Position numbers and translations under genes: made by a program. This document shows, piece after piece, positions 17,935 through 27,011 of a stretch of 64,000 nt of DNA. Under the pieces are notes generated by a model. The model was not told the origin of the DNA. It searched no databases and saw nothing but the letters and a program-made list of their open reading frames with translations. The stretch is taken from the NCBI GenBank assembly GCA_018823325.1, contig JAHJIJ010000027.1:186001-250000 (forward strand), in the 5' to 3' direction. The DNA is from Alphaproteobacteria bacterium. Lineage in GTDB: Bacteria > Pseudomonadota > Alphaproteobacteria > Sphingomonadales > Sphingomonadaceae. The stretch's first letter is position 1. Every line of letters starts with the position of its first letter.

Positions 17935-20319
17935 TCAGAACGAGATCGAAGCCTGCACGTACCAGCTGCGGGGACGCGCGTAGATCTTCTCCGCATAGCC
18001 CAGCGTGCCGAGCGAGGCGTTGCCCTGCACGAGATAGAGCTCGTCGAACAGGTTCTGGACACCGCCGGTCAGCTTCCATCCGGTCGCCTCGTTCGCCAGC
18101 GTCACCGAGGCATTGCCGACGAAGTAAGCATCCTGCTCGATCTCGGCCACGCTGCCCGTGATGAACTTGAGGCTCGCGCTATAATTGCCGTCGAAACGCG
18201 GCGTCAGAGTCACGTCGTTGTTCAGCGGGATCTCGTAGCCGATGCCGAAATTGCCCTGGAAGGACGGCGTGAACGGCAGATCATCGCCCGGCTGGACGGT
18301 GGCCGTCGCACCCGGAACCGGCGTCACGCTCAGAATTTCGTCATTGAGCGTACTCGCTGCGATATCGATCCGCAGGCCGTAAGCGCGCGGATGATAGCTC
18401 AGCTCCCCTTCCAGACCGCGGATCCGCGCCTTGCCGGCGTTGAACAGGAGCGGGACAACGCCCTGACGGAAGATCAGCTGGATGTCGTTGTAATCCGCCT
18501 GGAATGCCGCGGCGTTGAAGCGGAAATCGCCGAAGTCGAACTTAGCGCCGATCTCGTAGCTATTGACACTCTCTTCATCGAACGGGGTCGGCATGAAACC
18601 CGGTGGCGGCGCGTTGTAGCGCGTGTTGAACCCGCCAGACTTGAAGCTGCGCGAATAAGACACATAAGTGCTCACTTCGCGCGACCAGGAATAGCGCACG
18701 CTCGCCGATCCGGTCAGAGCCGAGAAGCTCTGCTCATGCGGCCCGGGATAGATGAACAGCGGGCCACCATCGGGGATCGCCGCCGTAGGGAGCGGATCCG
18801 GGTCTGGCAGGGTCGCCGGGAACAGATTGAACACCGTACCGGAATATGTCTTCTTGTCCCGCGTGTAGCGCAGACCGCCCGAAATCTCGAGGTCCTGGAT
18901 CGGTCGAACGGAAACCTCACCGAACACCGCAACCGAGTCCGTTTCAAGATCGGAAACCTGCAAGTCGCGCGACCCCGGACCGCCCGCGAGAAGCGAAGCG
19001 ATGACCGGCGGCGACGGCGGGAAGGCCAGCGGAACGGTCGCCCGCTCATTGGTCTTCTCGTTGAAGTAATAGCCGCCGATGATGCCATTCAGGATCGGGG
19101 ATTCATACTGCAGCTGCAGTTCCTGGCTATACTGGTCAGACTGCGAACCGACATCCGTCGTGATCATCACGAACGGCGTATTGTCCGCATCGCGAATGCC
19201 GCGCGACTGGGTCGAGCGATAGGCGCTGATCGACTTGAGCAGGATGTCCGGCGTCACGTCCGCGACGATGGTGCCGGAGACACCCCAAACTTCCGAGGTG
19301 CTCAGAACCGGCGCCGTGCCGCCGTTGACGAAGGGTCCCTTGCCCTGGAAATCATTGGCGCAGCGCGCGTCGTTGATCATCGGAACATTGGGCGCGCCGA
19401 AGCGCGGATCGCCTGGCGTGAGTGGCGCGAACGGAATCGTCGCGCCCGGGCAACCCGCCGCGACGCTGACAATGGCCGCGACCGGTGCCTGCTCGTTGAT
19501 GCCAGCGAAGACGAAGGGGGCGCCATTTTCATCGCGCTTGGTGTAATCCGCGCGAATGTTCACCCGAATGTCGGGCGAGGCCTCCCAGAACAGCGCACCG
19601 TTCAGCGTAACGCTGTCATCATTGCCGAGATCAACGCCGTCGACCGCACGGATGACATAGCCGTCCCGCTTGCGGAAGCCGCCCGAAACCCGGGCTGCCA
19701 GTGTTTCAGCCAGCGGAATGTTGAGAGCGGCAAAGCCCTCCATCAAACTGTCCGAACCGAGACGCAGCCGCACATCCGCGCCGAACACACCCAGCTCCGG
19801 CTGGCGCGTACGCACGAGAATGGCGCCGCCGATCGTGTTGCGGCCGAACAGCGTGCCCTGCGGGCCACGCAGCACTTCCACGCCGGCGATATCGCCGAAG
19901 TCGATGGCGCCGCCGACGGCGCGGCCGACATAGACTTCATCCAGATAGATGCCGACGCCCGGATCGACTGCTGCTGTGGGGTCCAGCTGGCCGACGCCGC
20001 GGATGAACACCACCGTTGCCGCCGAGTTGCCCGAAAGCTGACCGGCAGTCTTGAACTGAAGATTGGGCGTGATCGCTTCCAGGTCCGACGTCTGGTTGAT
20101 CTGCCGATCCGCAAGCACCTGCGCATCGAACGCGGAAATGGCGACCGGCGTATCCTGCAAGGATTCCGCGCGACGACGCGCCGTAACGATGATCGTTCCG
20201 GGCTCGGATTCCGTGTCCGACATCTGCTGGGGGGTCTGATTATTTGCCGGCTGCTGCGCGAGCGCCGGCGTGGAAATGAGCGCGCACAACGCGGCGCCCA
20301 TCAAGAATGGAGCTTTCAT
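17935..20319 (-). CDS. TonB-dependent outer-membrane receptor
   Basis: Outer-membrane beta-barrel transporter for a large substrate, 794 residues from the ATG at 20319. The signal peptide MKAPFLMGAALCALISTPALAQQ is followed by a Gln/Asn-rich linker, a TonB-box-like TIIVTARRRAESLQDTPVAI, the plug domain (FIRGVGQLDP, VEVLRGPQGTLFGRNTIGG) and a 22-strand barrel ending in an aromatic residue (WYVQASISF). GGAGGATT gives a good ribosome site; the 35 extra codons upstream are not supported. The conserved sphingomonad type is often linked to oxidation of aromatic or terpenoid compounds, but the ligand cannot be read here. The divergent MarR gene is a likely regulator. Confidence 0.93.
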   Translation of the reverse strand: MKAPFLMGAALCALISTPALAQQPANNQTPQQMSDTESEPGTIIVTARRRAESLQDTPVAISAFDAQVLADRQINQTSDLEAITPNLQFKTAGQLSGNSAATVVFIRGVGQLDPTAAVDPGVGIYLDEVYVGRAVGGAIDFGDIAGVEVLRGPQGTLFGRNTIGGAILVRTRQPELGVFGADVRLRLGSDSLMEGFAALNIPLAETLAARVSGGFRKRDGYVIRAVDGVDLGNDDSVTLNGALFWEASPDIRVNIRADYTKRDENGAPFVFAGINEQAPVAAIVSVAAGCPGATIPFAPLTPGDPRFGAPNVPMINDARCANDFQGKGPFVNGGTAPVLSTSEVWGVSGTIVADVTPDILLKSISAYRSTQSRGIRDADNTPFVMITTDVGSQSDQYSQELQLQYESPILNGIIGGYYFNEKTNERATVPLAFPPSPPVIASLLAGGPGSRDLQVSDLETDSVAVFGEVSVRPIQDLEISGGLRYTRDKKTYSGTVFNLFPATLPDPDPLPTAAIPDGGPLFIYPGPHEQSFSALTGSASVRYSWSREVSTYVSYSRSFKSGGFNTRYNAPPPGFMPTPFDEESVNSYEIGAKFDFGDFRFNAAAFQADYNDIQLIFRQGVVPLLFNAGKARIRGLEGELSYHPRAYGLRIDIAASTLNDEILSVTPVPGATATVQPGDDLPFTPSFQGNFGIGYEIPLNNDVTLTPRFDGNYSASLKFITGSVAEIEQDAYFVGNASVTLANEATGWKLTGGVQNLFDELYLVQGNASLGTLGYAEKIYARPRSWYVQASISF

Positions 20320-20639
20320 GTAATCCTCCCTGTAACCCGGTCCAACGGAACTTCCCCAGTCCCGCGCGCCCATGTGGCGTTGACCATGTCCAGGAGAAAT
20401 ACGCTCTGCCTCTCCAAGTAGCAATGTGGCATAACAATCAAAACTCTTGCGTGTTATGCTTGCAACACATCCGTTAGCCGCGAAATCAATTGTTGATTCA
20501 ACAGTTTCGCTTGTGATGATGATATCCAGACAACAGAGGGGGATGAGCCATCGACCAGTCCAACCGACCGTCAGTCGCTGATCCTCTGGGTCCGCTGGGC
20601 GATCTTGTCGGCTACCATCTCAGGCGAGCCTTCGCGGTC
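20320..20639. promoter_or_regulatory. Divergent control region, TonB receptor / MarR regulator, with inverted repeats
   Basis: Region of about 320 bp holding both promoters, visibly richer in A+T than its surroundings. It contains an 8-bp inverted repeat GCATAACA (20429-20436) and TGTTATGC (20452-20459), 15 bp apart, and two overlapping short palindromes at 20485-20503: ATCAA-TTG-TTGAT and TGTTGA-T-TCAACA. These are good candidate MarR operators, which are typically short A+T-rich palindromes. The second lies about 45 bp before the likely MarR ribosome site. Confidence 0.6.
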
Positions 20640-21065
20640 ATGGCCACCGATTTTGCAAGGCTCTTTGCAGACAGTGGCATGCGGCAGGTCCTGTTCGCAG
20701 TGCTCTCCGTGATTTCCTCCAACCCCGGGATCAGCCAAAGCCGGGTTGGGACAGCGCTGGGCATCAAGCGGACGAACATGGTCGCGCTGGTCAATCAGCT
20801 GGTCGACCTCGGGCTACTGTCCCGCCAGCCTGCCCGGTCGGACCGCAGGGCCTTCTCCCTGACGCTCACAAGGGAAGGAGAAACGATCTTCGAAGACGCC
20901 GTCATCAGCATCCGCGAGCACGAAAGCCGGCTCCTCGCGCAGCTAGATGCCCACGAGCGGCAGCAGCTCATCACGCTCCTGTCGAAGATTCAGCCGTTGA
21001 ACCCGAACGAAGCCGACGGAAACCCTCCGCCGGCCCTCAGCCCTAAGCCAGGCCGACTTCCTTAA
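20640..21065 (+). CDS. MarR-family transcriptional regulator (true start uncertain, probably near 20550)
   Basis: Winged-helix regulator; 141 residues from the first ATG. HTH segment ISQSRVGTALGIKRTNMVALVNQLVDLGLLSRQ and wing SDRRAFSLTLTREG are clear. The ATG at 20640 is too far downstream: the same frame codes without a break for a family-typical N-terminus (DPLGPLGDLVGYHLRRAFAVM) starting at 20550, yet this stretch has no ATG, GTG or TTG. See the findings. It is divergent from a TonB receptor, and its 3' end overlaps the convergent flavoprotein gene by 23 bp. It probably represses the receptor and itself, perhaps in response to an aromatic ligand (inference). Confidence 0.8.
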   Translation: MATDFARLFADSGMRQVLFAVLSVISSNPGISQSRVGTALGIKRTNMVALVNQLVDLGLLSRQPARSDRRAFSLTLTREGETIFEDAVISIREHESRLLAQLDAHERQQLITLLSKIQPLNPNEADGNPPPALSPKPGRLP

Positions 21066-22275
21066 GCGGGATTTCCGCGTCGCTCAGTTGCGCCCGGTCG
21101 AGGCGGCTGCCCGCCAGCACATGCGCCCGGCCCTGCACATAATCCTTAGTGCGGTTGACGCAATCCAGCGCAATCACCTGCCCCTGCCGCAAATAGACCA
21201 CCGAGAAGCTGCGGGAGGCCGGATCGCCACGCACGATGCACTCGTCATATTCGATCGAGAGGCCGATCGTCTGCAACCGCAGATCATATTGGTTGGACCA
21301 GAACCAGGGCACCGCCTCATAAGGCGCCGGATTGCCCATGATGTGCTGAACAGCGGTGCGTGCCTGATCGTTGGCGTTCTGAACGGATTCAAGGCGCATC
21401 CGCCGCCCCGCAGCAAAGCGGTTCTCATGCGCGGCGCAATCGCCGATGGCATAGACATCAGGCAGCGAAGTCTCGCAATACTGATCCACATCCACGCCAT
21501 TGCCGCCGCTGGCGCCCGCCAGAATCAGCGGCCCGGTCTCCGGCACGATGCCGATTCCCACGATCACCGCATCGGCGGGAATGACCTCGCCATCGGCGAG
21601 TTTCACGCCAGTGGCCTGTCCACTCTCATCCGTTTCAATCGCTTCAACGGCAGCCGCCAACCGCACATCCACGCCATGCGCGCGATGCTCCGCGGCGAAG
21701 AAGTCCGAAAGCTCGGGTCCGGCGACGCGCGCCAGCAGACGTTCCTGCGCTTCCAGCAAGGTCACCTGCTTGCCGAGCTTGCTCAGCACAGCAGCAGCCT
21801 CCAGACCGATATAACCACCGCCCACGATAGCGTAGCGCTCAGCCTTCGGCAGAGTCGCCATCAGCCCGTCCACATCGGCGCGCGAGCGAACCGTGAACAG
21901 GCCCTTGGCCGTGGAACCGGGGCACGACAAACGCCGCGCCGAGCCGCCGCCCGCCCAGATGAGCTTGCCATAGGTGAACGCAGTGCCCTTGGCAGTCACC
22001 ACCTGATGCTCGGCCGGACTGATCGTCTTCACCCGCTCGCCAAGGAAGAGCGAAATCGACTGATCCGTCCAGAAGCTGGGCGGGCGCAGCAGGATGCGTT
22101 CGAAGGCCTTTTCGCCTGCGAGATAATCTTTCGAAAGCGGCGGGCGCTCATAGGGAAACTCGGGTTCGTCGCCAATCAGGCCTACGGAACCTTCATATTT
22201 GAGCTGGCGAAGAAGGATTGCCGCTTGTGCGCCGGCATGGCCTCCCCCAACGATCAGGCAGTCAAAATGCTGCAC
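21043..22275 (-). CDS. FAD-dependent NAD(P)H reductase, ferredoxin/rubredoxin-reductase type
   Basis: Flavoprotein of about 410 residues of the BphA4/PdR/ThcD class, which pass electrons from NADH to a ferredoxin or rubredoxin serving an oxygenase. FAD motif IVGGGHAGAQAAILL at the N-terminus, PPLSKDYLAGE, NAD motif IVGGGYIGLEAAAVLSKLG, then VYAIGDCAAHEN and a C-terminal reductase domain. I chose GTG at 22275 because GGGGAG lies six bases upstream; the ATG six codons earlier (22293) overlaps that site. No ferredoxin or oxygenase gene is adjacent, so the electron acceptor is encoded elsewhere. Confidence 0.88.
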   Translation of the reverse strand: MQHFDCLIVGGGHAGAQAAILLRQLKYEGSVGLIGDEPEFPYERPPLSKDYLAGEKAFERILLRPPSFWTDQSISLFLGERVKTISPAEHQVVTAKGTAFTYGKLIWAGGGSARRLSCPGSTAKGLFTVRSRADVDGLMATLPKAERYAIVGGGYIGLEAAAVLSKLGKQVTLLEAQERLLARVAGPELSDFFAAEHRAHGVDVRLAAAVEAIETDESGQATGVKLADGEVIPADAVIVGIGIVPETGPLILAGASGGNGVDVDQYCETSLPDVYAIGDCAAHENRFAAGRRMRLESVQNANDQARTAVQHIMGNPAPYEAVPWFWSNQYDLRLQTIGLSIEYDECIVRGDPASRSFSVVYLRQGQVIALDCVNRTKDYVQGRAHVLAGSRLDRAQLSDAEIPLKEVGLA

Positions 22276-22415
22276 GTCATCTCCCCATTGCAAAATACGG
22301 CGCGGCCTTGCCAGAGAAACAGAGGCATCGCAATCGAACGGTCAAGCATTGACCATATGAATTCGCCTGCGTATAGCGCGCCGGCCTGACGCCGCAAGGC
22401 GGCAGCCAGACATGG

Positions 22416-22492
22416 GGCGGAGTAGCTCAGCCGGTTAGAGCAGCGGAATCATAATCCGCGTGTCGGGGGTTCGAGTCCCTCCTCCGCTACCA
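22416..22492 (+). tRNA. tRNA-Met (CAT), elongator type
   Basis: A 77-nt cloverleaf with encoded CCA. The acceptor GGCGGAG pairs with CTCCGCT (one G-T), the anticodon stem GCGGA/TCCGC holds loop ATCATAA with anticodon CAT at 22450-22452, and the T arm GGGGG-TTCGAGT-CCCTC is canonical. The G-T at the first acceptor pair and ordinary A-U-type stems fit the elongator rather than the initiator, which carries an unpaired first base. A tRNA-Ile with modified CAT cannot be excluded but is less likely. Confidence 0.95.
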
Positions 22493-22528
22493 TCATCACA
22501 CTATTATAATCCCTCGGCCCGCAAAACG

Positions 22529-22550
22529 GCGCGCCCCGTGAGAGGCGCGC
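22529..22550. terminator. Hairpin between tRNA-Met and the OYE-family gene
   Basis: GCGCGCC and GGCGCGC pair over 7 bp around CCGTGAGA, eight bases after the stop of the convergent oxidoreductase gene. A run of four A lies to its left, which on the minus strand reads as U after the stem, so it fits an intrinsic terminator of that gene. Confidence 0.55.
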
Positions 22551-22557
22551 ACGGTCT

Positions 22558-23673
22558 TCAGGCGAGCATCTGTAGGTCATCCGGACTGAATCCCTTCAGG
22601 TCCGACCAGCTTTTCTGTTGCACCTTTCGGGGCCACTCCGGGTCGCTGATCAGCGCCCGTCCGACCGCAATCAGATCAAACTCATCGCGTGCCATCCGTT
22701 CGACAAGTCGCGTCAGATCCACGCTGGTGGAGCTCTCCCCGCCGAATGCCGCCAGAAACTCGCCGGAAAGCCCGACCGACCCGACGCTGATCGTCGGCGC
22801 GCCGGTCAGCTTCTTCGCCCAGCCGGCGAAGTTGAGTCCATCCTCGCCGTCCAACTCGGGAAACTCTGCCTCCCAGAATCGCCGCTGCGAGCAGTGCAGG
22901 ATATCGACGCCGGCATCGACGAGCGGCTGCAGCCAATCTGCCATTTCCTGCGGTGTGCTGGCCAGTCGCGCGCTGTAGTCCTGTTGCTTCCACTGGCTGA
23001 CGCGCAGGATCACCGGAAAATCGGGACCGACCGCCGCGCGGATCGCCGCAACGACCTCGCCCGCAAATCGCGCCCGCTCGCGGATGGTGGCGCCGCCATA
23101 GCGGTCCGTCCGCTCGTTCGTCCCTGCCCAGAAAAACTCATCGATCAGATAGCCATGCGCGCCATGGATCTCGATGGTGTCGAAGCCGAGCCGCTTGGCA
23201 TCTGCCGCCGCCTTGGCAAAGGCAGCGACGGTATCGGCGATATCCTCCTCGGTCATTGCGACGCCGCGCGGTTCGCCCGGCGCAAGCAGACCGGACGGGC
23301 TCTCGACCGGCGCATCTGGTTCCCAGCCGCTCCCTGTGCGGGTTGAGCCGGTATGCCACAGTTGTGGACCCATGCGGCCCCCGGCAGCATGGACAGCCTC
23401 GATCACCTGGGACCAGCCCGCCAGTGCCGCCTCGCCATGGAAGAGCGGAATCCCCGGGTCGTTCCGCGATGCCGGCCGGTCGATGACCGTGCCTTCCGAG
23501 AGGATGAGCCCGGCACCGCCCTCTGCCCGACGGCGATAATAATCGGCATTGGGTTCACCAGGAATGCCATTGGGGGCCTTGGCCCGCGTCATCGGCGCCA
23601 TGACGATGCGGTTGGGAAGCTTGAGCGATTTGAGCTGAAAAGGCTGAAACAACACGTCGCCAATGTCTGACAT
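22558..23673 (-). CDS. NADH:flavin oxidoreductase, old yellow enzyme family
   Basis: FMN-dependent TIM-barrel ene-reductase, 371 residues. FMN-contacting PNRIVMAPMTRAKA near the N-terminus, the substrate His pair in EIHGAHGYLIDEFF, and TNERTDRYGG are family marks; phosphate binding is by ISVGSVGLSG and DLIAVGRALISDPEWP. Known members reduce activated C=C bonds of enones, nitro compounds or similar. The start has GGAG nine bases upstream. It may be a detoxification enzyme; the divergent M16 protease gene on the other side is unrelated. Confidence 0.9.
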   Translation of the reverse strand: MSDIGDVLFQPFQLKSLKLPNRIVMAPMTRAKAPNGIPGEPNADYYRRRAEGGAGLILSEGTVIDRPASRNDPGIPLFHGEAALAGWSQVIEAVHAAGGRMGPQLWHTGSTRTGSGWEPDAPVESPSGLLAPGEPRGVAMTEEDIADTVAAFAKAAADAKRLGFDTIEIHGAHGYLIDEFFWAGTNERTDRYGGATIRERARFAGEVVAAIRAAVGPDFPVILRVSQWKQQDYSARLASTPQEMADWLQPLVDAGVDILHCSQRRFWEAEFPELDGEDGLNFAGWAKKLTGAPTISVGSVGLSGEFLAAFGGESSTSVDLTRLVERMARDEFDLIAVGRALISDPEWPRKVQQKSWSDLKGFSPDDLQMLA

Positions 23674-23925
23674 GTGCGGCTACTCCAATGTGGGGATTGG
23701 TCTTTGAGCTACCTAGATAGGAGCGGTCTGAGGAATGCCAAATGTCCGCCGCAATCTCCCGATGGTCATCTGGCGTTCAGACTGGGATGCCATACCCGCA
23801 GCGTGCTGATCGAGATCTCCGTGCCGCGCTCCTCTCTGCACCCGAATGCGGGACCATCCTCTCGCGATGATGCTTGCCCTGAGTTTCAGGGTGACCCCAC
23901 GCTCAATGGGTAATAGACTGGCTCC

Positions 23926-26889
23926 ATGATATTTTCCGACATTTTCCGGCCGATCGTTTCAGCGACCGTTGCAGTCGCGCTCATTGTCTCTGCACCGCTG
24001 GCGGCGCAGGAGCAAGGATCGGCGCTGCTTCAGTCCAAGGCCGGCAGTGCCACCACGCTCCAGCCCACGGCCCCTGCCCAGCGCCCGTGGCTCTACGAGA
24101 AGAGCGACGTACCAATCGATCCGGCATGGCACTTCGGCGTGCTGGACAATGGCCTGCGCTATGCCGTGCGCCGCAATGACGTGCCTGCCGGTCAGGTGTC
24201 GATCCGGGTCCGCGTCGATGTCGGCTCACTCATGGAGGAGCCAGATGAAGCCGGCTTCGCCCATTTCATCGAGCATCTCTCCTTCCGTGGCTCGCGCGAT
24301 GTTCCGGATGGCGAATCCAAGCGGATCTGGCAGCGGCTGGGCGCCGAATTCGGCAGCGACAGCAATGCCCAGACCTCGCCCACCGGCACGACCTACGCGC
24401 TCGATCTGCCCCGCGCGACGCAGGCCGGCATCGATGAAAGCCTGCGCATCCTCGCCGGCATGATTTCACAGCCCAACATCGCCAAAAAGCCCGTCGAAGC
24501 CGAGCGTTCCGTTATCCTTGCCGAGAGACGCGAGAGCCTTGGCCCCGGATCGCGCCTCGGCGATGAGATTCGCGCCTTCTACTTCGCCGGCCAGCGCCTC
24601 GCTGCGCACAGCCCAATCGGCACGGAGCAGACGCTGCTCAACGCCACGCCCCGGCGCCTGCGCGCTTTCCACGATCGCTGGTATCGGCCGGATCGCACCG
24701 TCATCGCCATTTCGGGCGCAATGGAGCCCGCCGCGCTCGAAGCGATGATCCGCACGCATTTCTCGGGCTGGAAGGCCAAGGGCCGCGCCACACCGCTGCC
24801 GGACTTCGGCAAGCCCGATCCATCCGCGCCCGCCACCAAGGTCATCGTCGAGCCCAGCGTGCCCTACAGCGTGGGCCTCGCATATCTGCGGCCATGGGAG
24901 TTCAACGAGGATACCATCGTCTTCAACCAGATGCGGCTCGCTGACATGGTCGCGCTGGAACTGATCAATCGCCGCCTTGAAGCCGTGGCCAGCGATGGCG
25001 CCGCTTTCGTGCAGGCGAATGTGACGCTGGATAACAGCATGCGCTCGGCCAATGCGACCTATGTCACAATCGTCCCCATTGGCGGCGACTGGGAGAAGGC
25101 GCTGCAGGAAGTCCGCGCGATCATCGAGGATGCGCGGCGGGTTCCGCCTAGCCAGATCGACATCGATCGCGAGTTCGAGGGCATGGAGGCAGGTTTCGCA
25201 GCGCAGCTCGCCAGTGCTGCCATCGAAGGCAGCCCTCAACAGGCCGAGAGCATCGTGCAAGCCGTGGACATCCGCGAGACCGTGGTGTCTCCGCAGGTTC
25301 AGCTGGATATCTATCGCTCAGCCAAAAAGTACATGACGCCCGAGCAGCTTCTGGCTGCGACCAACCGGCTGTTCTCGGCCACTGCGGAACGCGCATTGCT
25401 CAGCCTGCGTGCGCCGCAGGAGGACGCCGCCGAGCGCCTTGAAACGGCATTCGCCACGCCGGTTGAACCCAATTCTCAGGCGCGACTCAGTGACACGCGC
25501 GTCACCATGGATGCGCTTCCCGAGCTTCCGTCGCCCGGGAAAGTCGTCTCGCGCACGGAGGTGGGCGTCCTCGGCATCCAGAATGTCACCTTCGAAAATG
25601 GCGTGAAGCTCCTCGTCGCCGGCAATCAGGCAGAGCCGGGCAAGGTTCACATCAATGTCCGCTGGGGCCACGGGCGCCAAAGCTTCTCGCCTGATCAGCG
25701 CGTTGCCTTATGGGCCGCCCCTTATGCCCTCATGGCGAGCGGCATCGGCGATCTTGGCCAGCGTGAGCTTAACGACCTCATGAGCGGTCGGCGCCTGTCG
25801 CTGAACTTCAGCATCGACGATGATGCTTTCTCGCTCAGCGGCACGAGCAGTCCGCAGGATTATCCCGATCAGCTTCGCCTCTTCGCCTCCAAGCTGGCGT
25901 TCCCCCGCTGGGACGAGGCGCCGCTACGTCGCTCGCTCGCCATGCTGGAAGCAAGCTACGATCCCGTCCCCGCTTCGGCAGCCGAGGCGGTCGGTCGCGA
26001 TCTGGAATGGATGCTGCGTAACAGGGACGAGCGGTTCAGCCCCGCCTCTCCCGAAGACCGTTCAGCGCTCACACTGGATGCCTTCCGCAAGATCTGGGAA
26101 CCGCGCCTCGCCGCCGGCCCCATCGAGGTTCAGGTGTTCGGGGATCTGGACGTGGAGCAGGCCATCACCGCCGTTGCGAGCAGCTTTGGCGCGCTTCCGG
26201 TCCGCAAGGATGCGCCGCCGCCCGCCCGCAACCTGACGCTCCAATTCCCCGATCCCGTGCCTGCCCCCGTCCGGATCAATCATGACGGGCCGGACGAACA
26301 GGCCGCTGCCGTAATCGCCTGGCCCACCGGCAGTGGTGTCGAGGACATCCGCGAGAGTCGGCAGCTGGAAATGCTGGCGCGCATCATCACGGATCGCCTG
26401 TTCGAGCGCCTCCGCTCGATCGATGGCGCCGCCTACACCCCCAGCGCCTCGAGCACCTGGCCCGAGCATATGAACGGCGGCGGTTTCTTCGTGGTGCAGA
26501 CCCAGCTCAAGCCAGAGCGCATCCCCTATTTCTACCAGCTGGTGGATGAACTCGTCCGTGATCTGGCGACCAATCCCGTGACGGAGGACGAGCTCAACCG
26601 CCAGATTCAGCCGGTCCGGCAGCTCATCATGCGCGCTGCCTACAGCAACGCCTTCTGGATGGACCAGCTGGAGGGCTATACCAGCGATGCCAACCGGCTC
26701 GGTTATGCCCGTTCGCTCGGACGCGATCTCACCGATATCACGCCAGCGGACTTGCAGGCGCTCGCCGCCCGCTATCTGGTTCCCGAGCGGCGCTGGTCGG
26801 CGGTCGTGCTGCCCGAGGAGGCGCCCTCTCCAGTCCTTGCCACAGGCAGCAGCGCCGGAACCACGCCAGCAGAGCGCGCGACACGATAG
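23926..26889 (+). CDS. M16-family zinc metallopeptidase, secreted
   Basis: Periplasmic or outer-membrane pitrilysin-like protease, 987 residues. Signal peptide ending at LAAQ (about residue 28). The inverted zinc motif HxxEH is intact as His113-Phe-Ile-Glu116-His117, with the downstream Glu ligand in VEAERSVILAERRES (about residue 193). Four M16 repeats follow; the second half lacks the motif, as expected for the inactive half of the clamshell. PqqL-like proteases of this size occur in gram-negatives; some cleave imported proteins near TonB receptors. No operon partner is visible. Confidence 0.9.
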   Translation: MIFSDIFRPIVSATVAVALIVSAPLAAQEQGSALLQSKAGSATTLQPTAPAQRPWLYEKSDVPIDPAWHFGVLDNGLRYAVRRNDVPAGQVSIRVRVDVGSLMEEPDEAGFAHFIEHLSFRGSRDVPDGESKRIWQRLGAEFGSDSNAQTSPTGTTYALDLPRATQAGIDESLRILAGMISQPNIAKKPVEAERSVILAERRESLGPGSRLGDEIRAFYFAGQRLAAHSPIGTEQTLLNATPRRLRAFHDRWYRPDRTVIAISGAMEPAALEAMIRTHFSGWKAKGRATPLPDFGKPDPSAPATKVIVEPSVPYSVGLAYLRPWEFNEDTIVFNQMRLADMVALELINRRLEAVASDGAAFVQANVTLDNSMRSANATYVTIVPIGGDWEKALQEVRAIIEDARRVPPSQIDIDREFEGMEAGFAAQLASAAIEGSPQQAESIVQAVDIRETVVSPQVQLDIYRSAKKYMTPEQLLAATNRLFSATAERALLSLRAPQEDAAERLETAFATPVEPNSQARLSDTRVTMDALPELPSPGKVVSRTEVGVLGIQNVTFENGVKLLVAGNQAEPGKVHINVRWGHGRQSFSPDQRVALWAAPYALMASGIGDLGQRELNDLMSGRRLSLNFSIDDDAFSLSGTSSPQDYPDQLRLFASKLAFPRWDEAPLRRSLAMLEASYDPVPASAAEAVGRDLEWMLRNRDERFSPASPEDRSALTLDAFRKIWEPRLAAGPIEVQVFGDLDVEQAITAVASSFGALPVRKDAPPPARNLTLQFPDPVPAPVRINHDGPDEQAAAVIAWPTGSGVEDIRESRQLEMLARIITDRLFERLRSIDGAAYTPSASSTWPEHMNGGGFFVVQTQLKPERIPYFYQLVDELVRDLATNPVTEDELNRQIQPVRQLIMRAAYSNAFWMDQLEGYTSDANRLGYARSLGRDLTDITPADLQALAARYLVPERRWSAVVLPEEAPSPVLATGSSAGTTPAERATR

Positions 26890-27011
26890 GAACGTAACAA
26901 TCAACTCCAGACTTGCGTGAGGACCGGTGACAGCCCACATGGACCTTGAGCCGCATTTCCCGGCCGGCAAGATGTGACCGCCGGCCTCAGTCCGTCCTGC
27001 GAGAGCCAGCC

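Noticed and set aside
18391..20421. 676-codon plus-strand frame opposite the TonB receptor
   Set aside because: Antisense shadow; lacks recognisable domains and is rich in Arg/Ala, as expected for reversed G+C-rich coding sequence.
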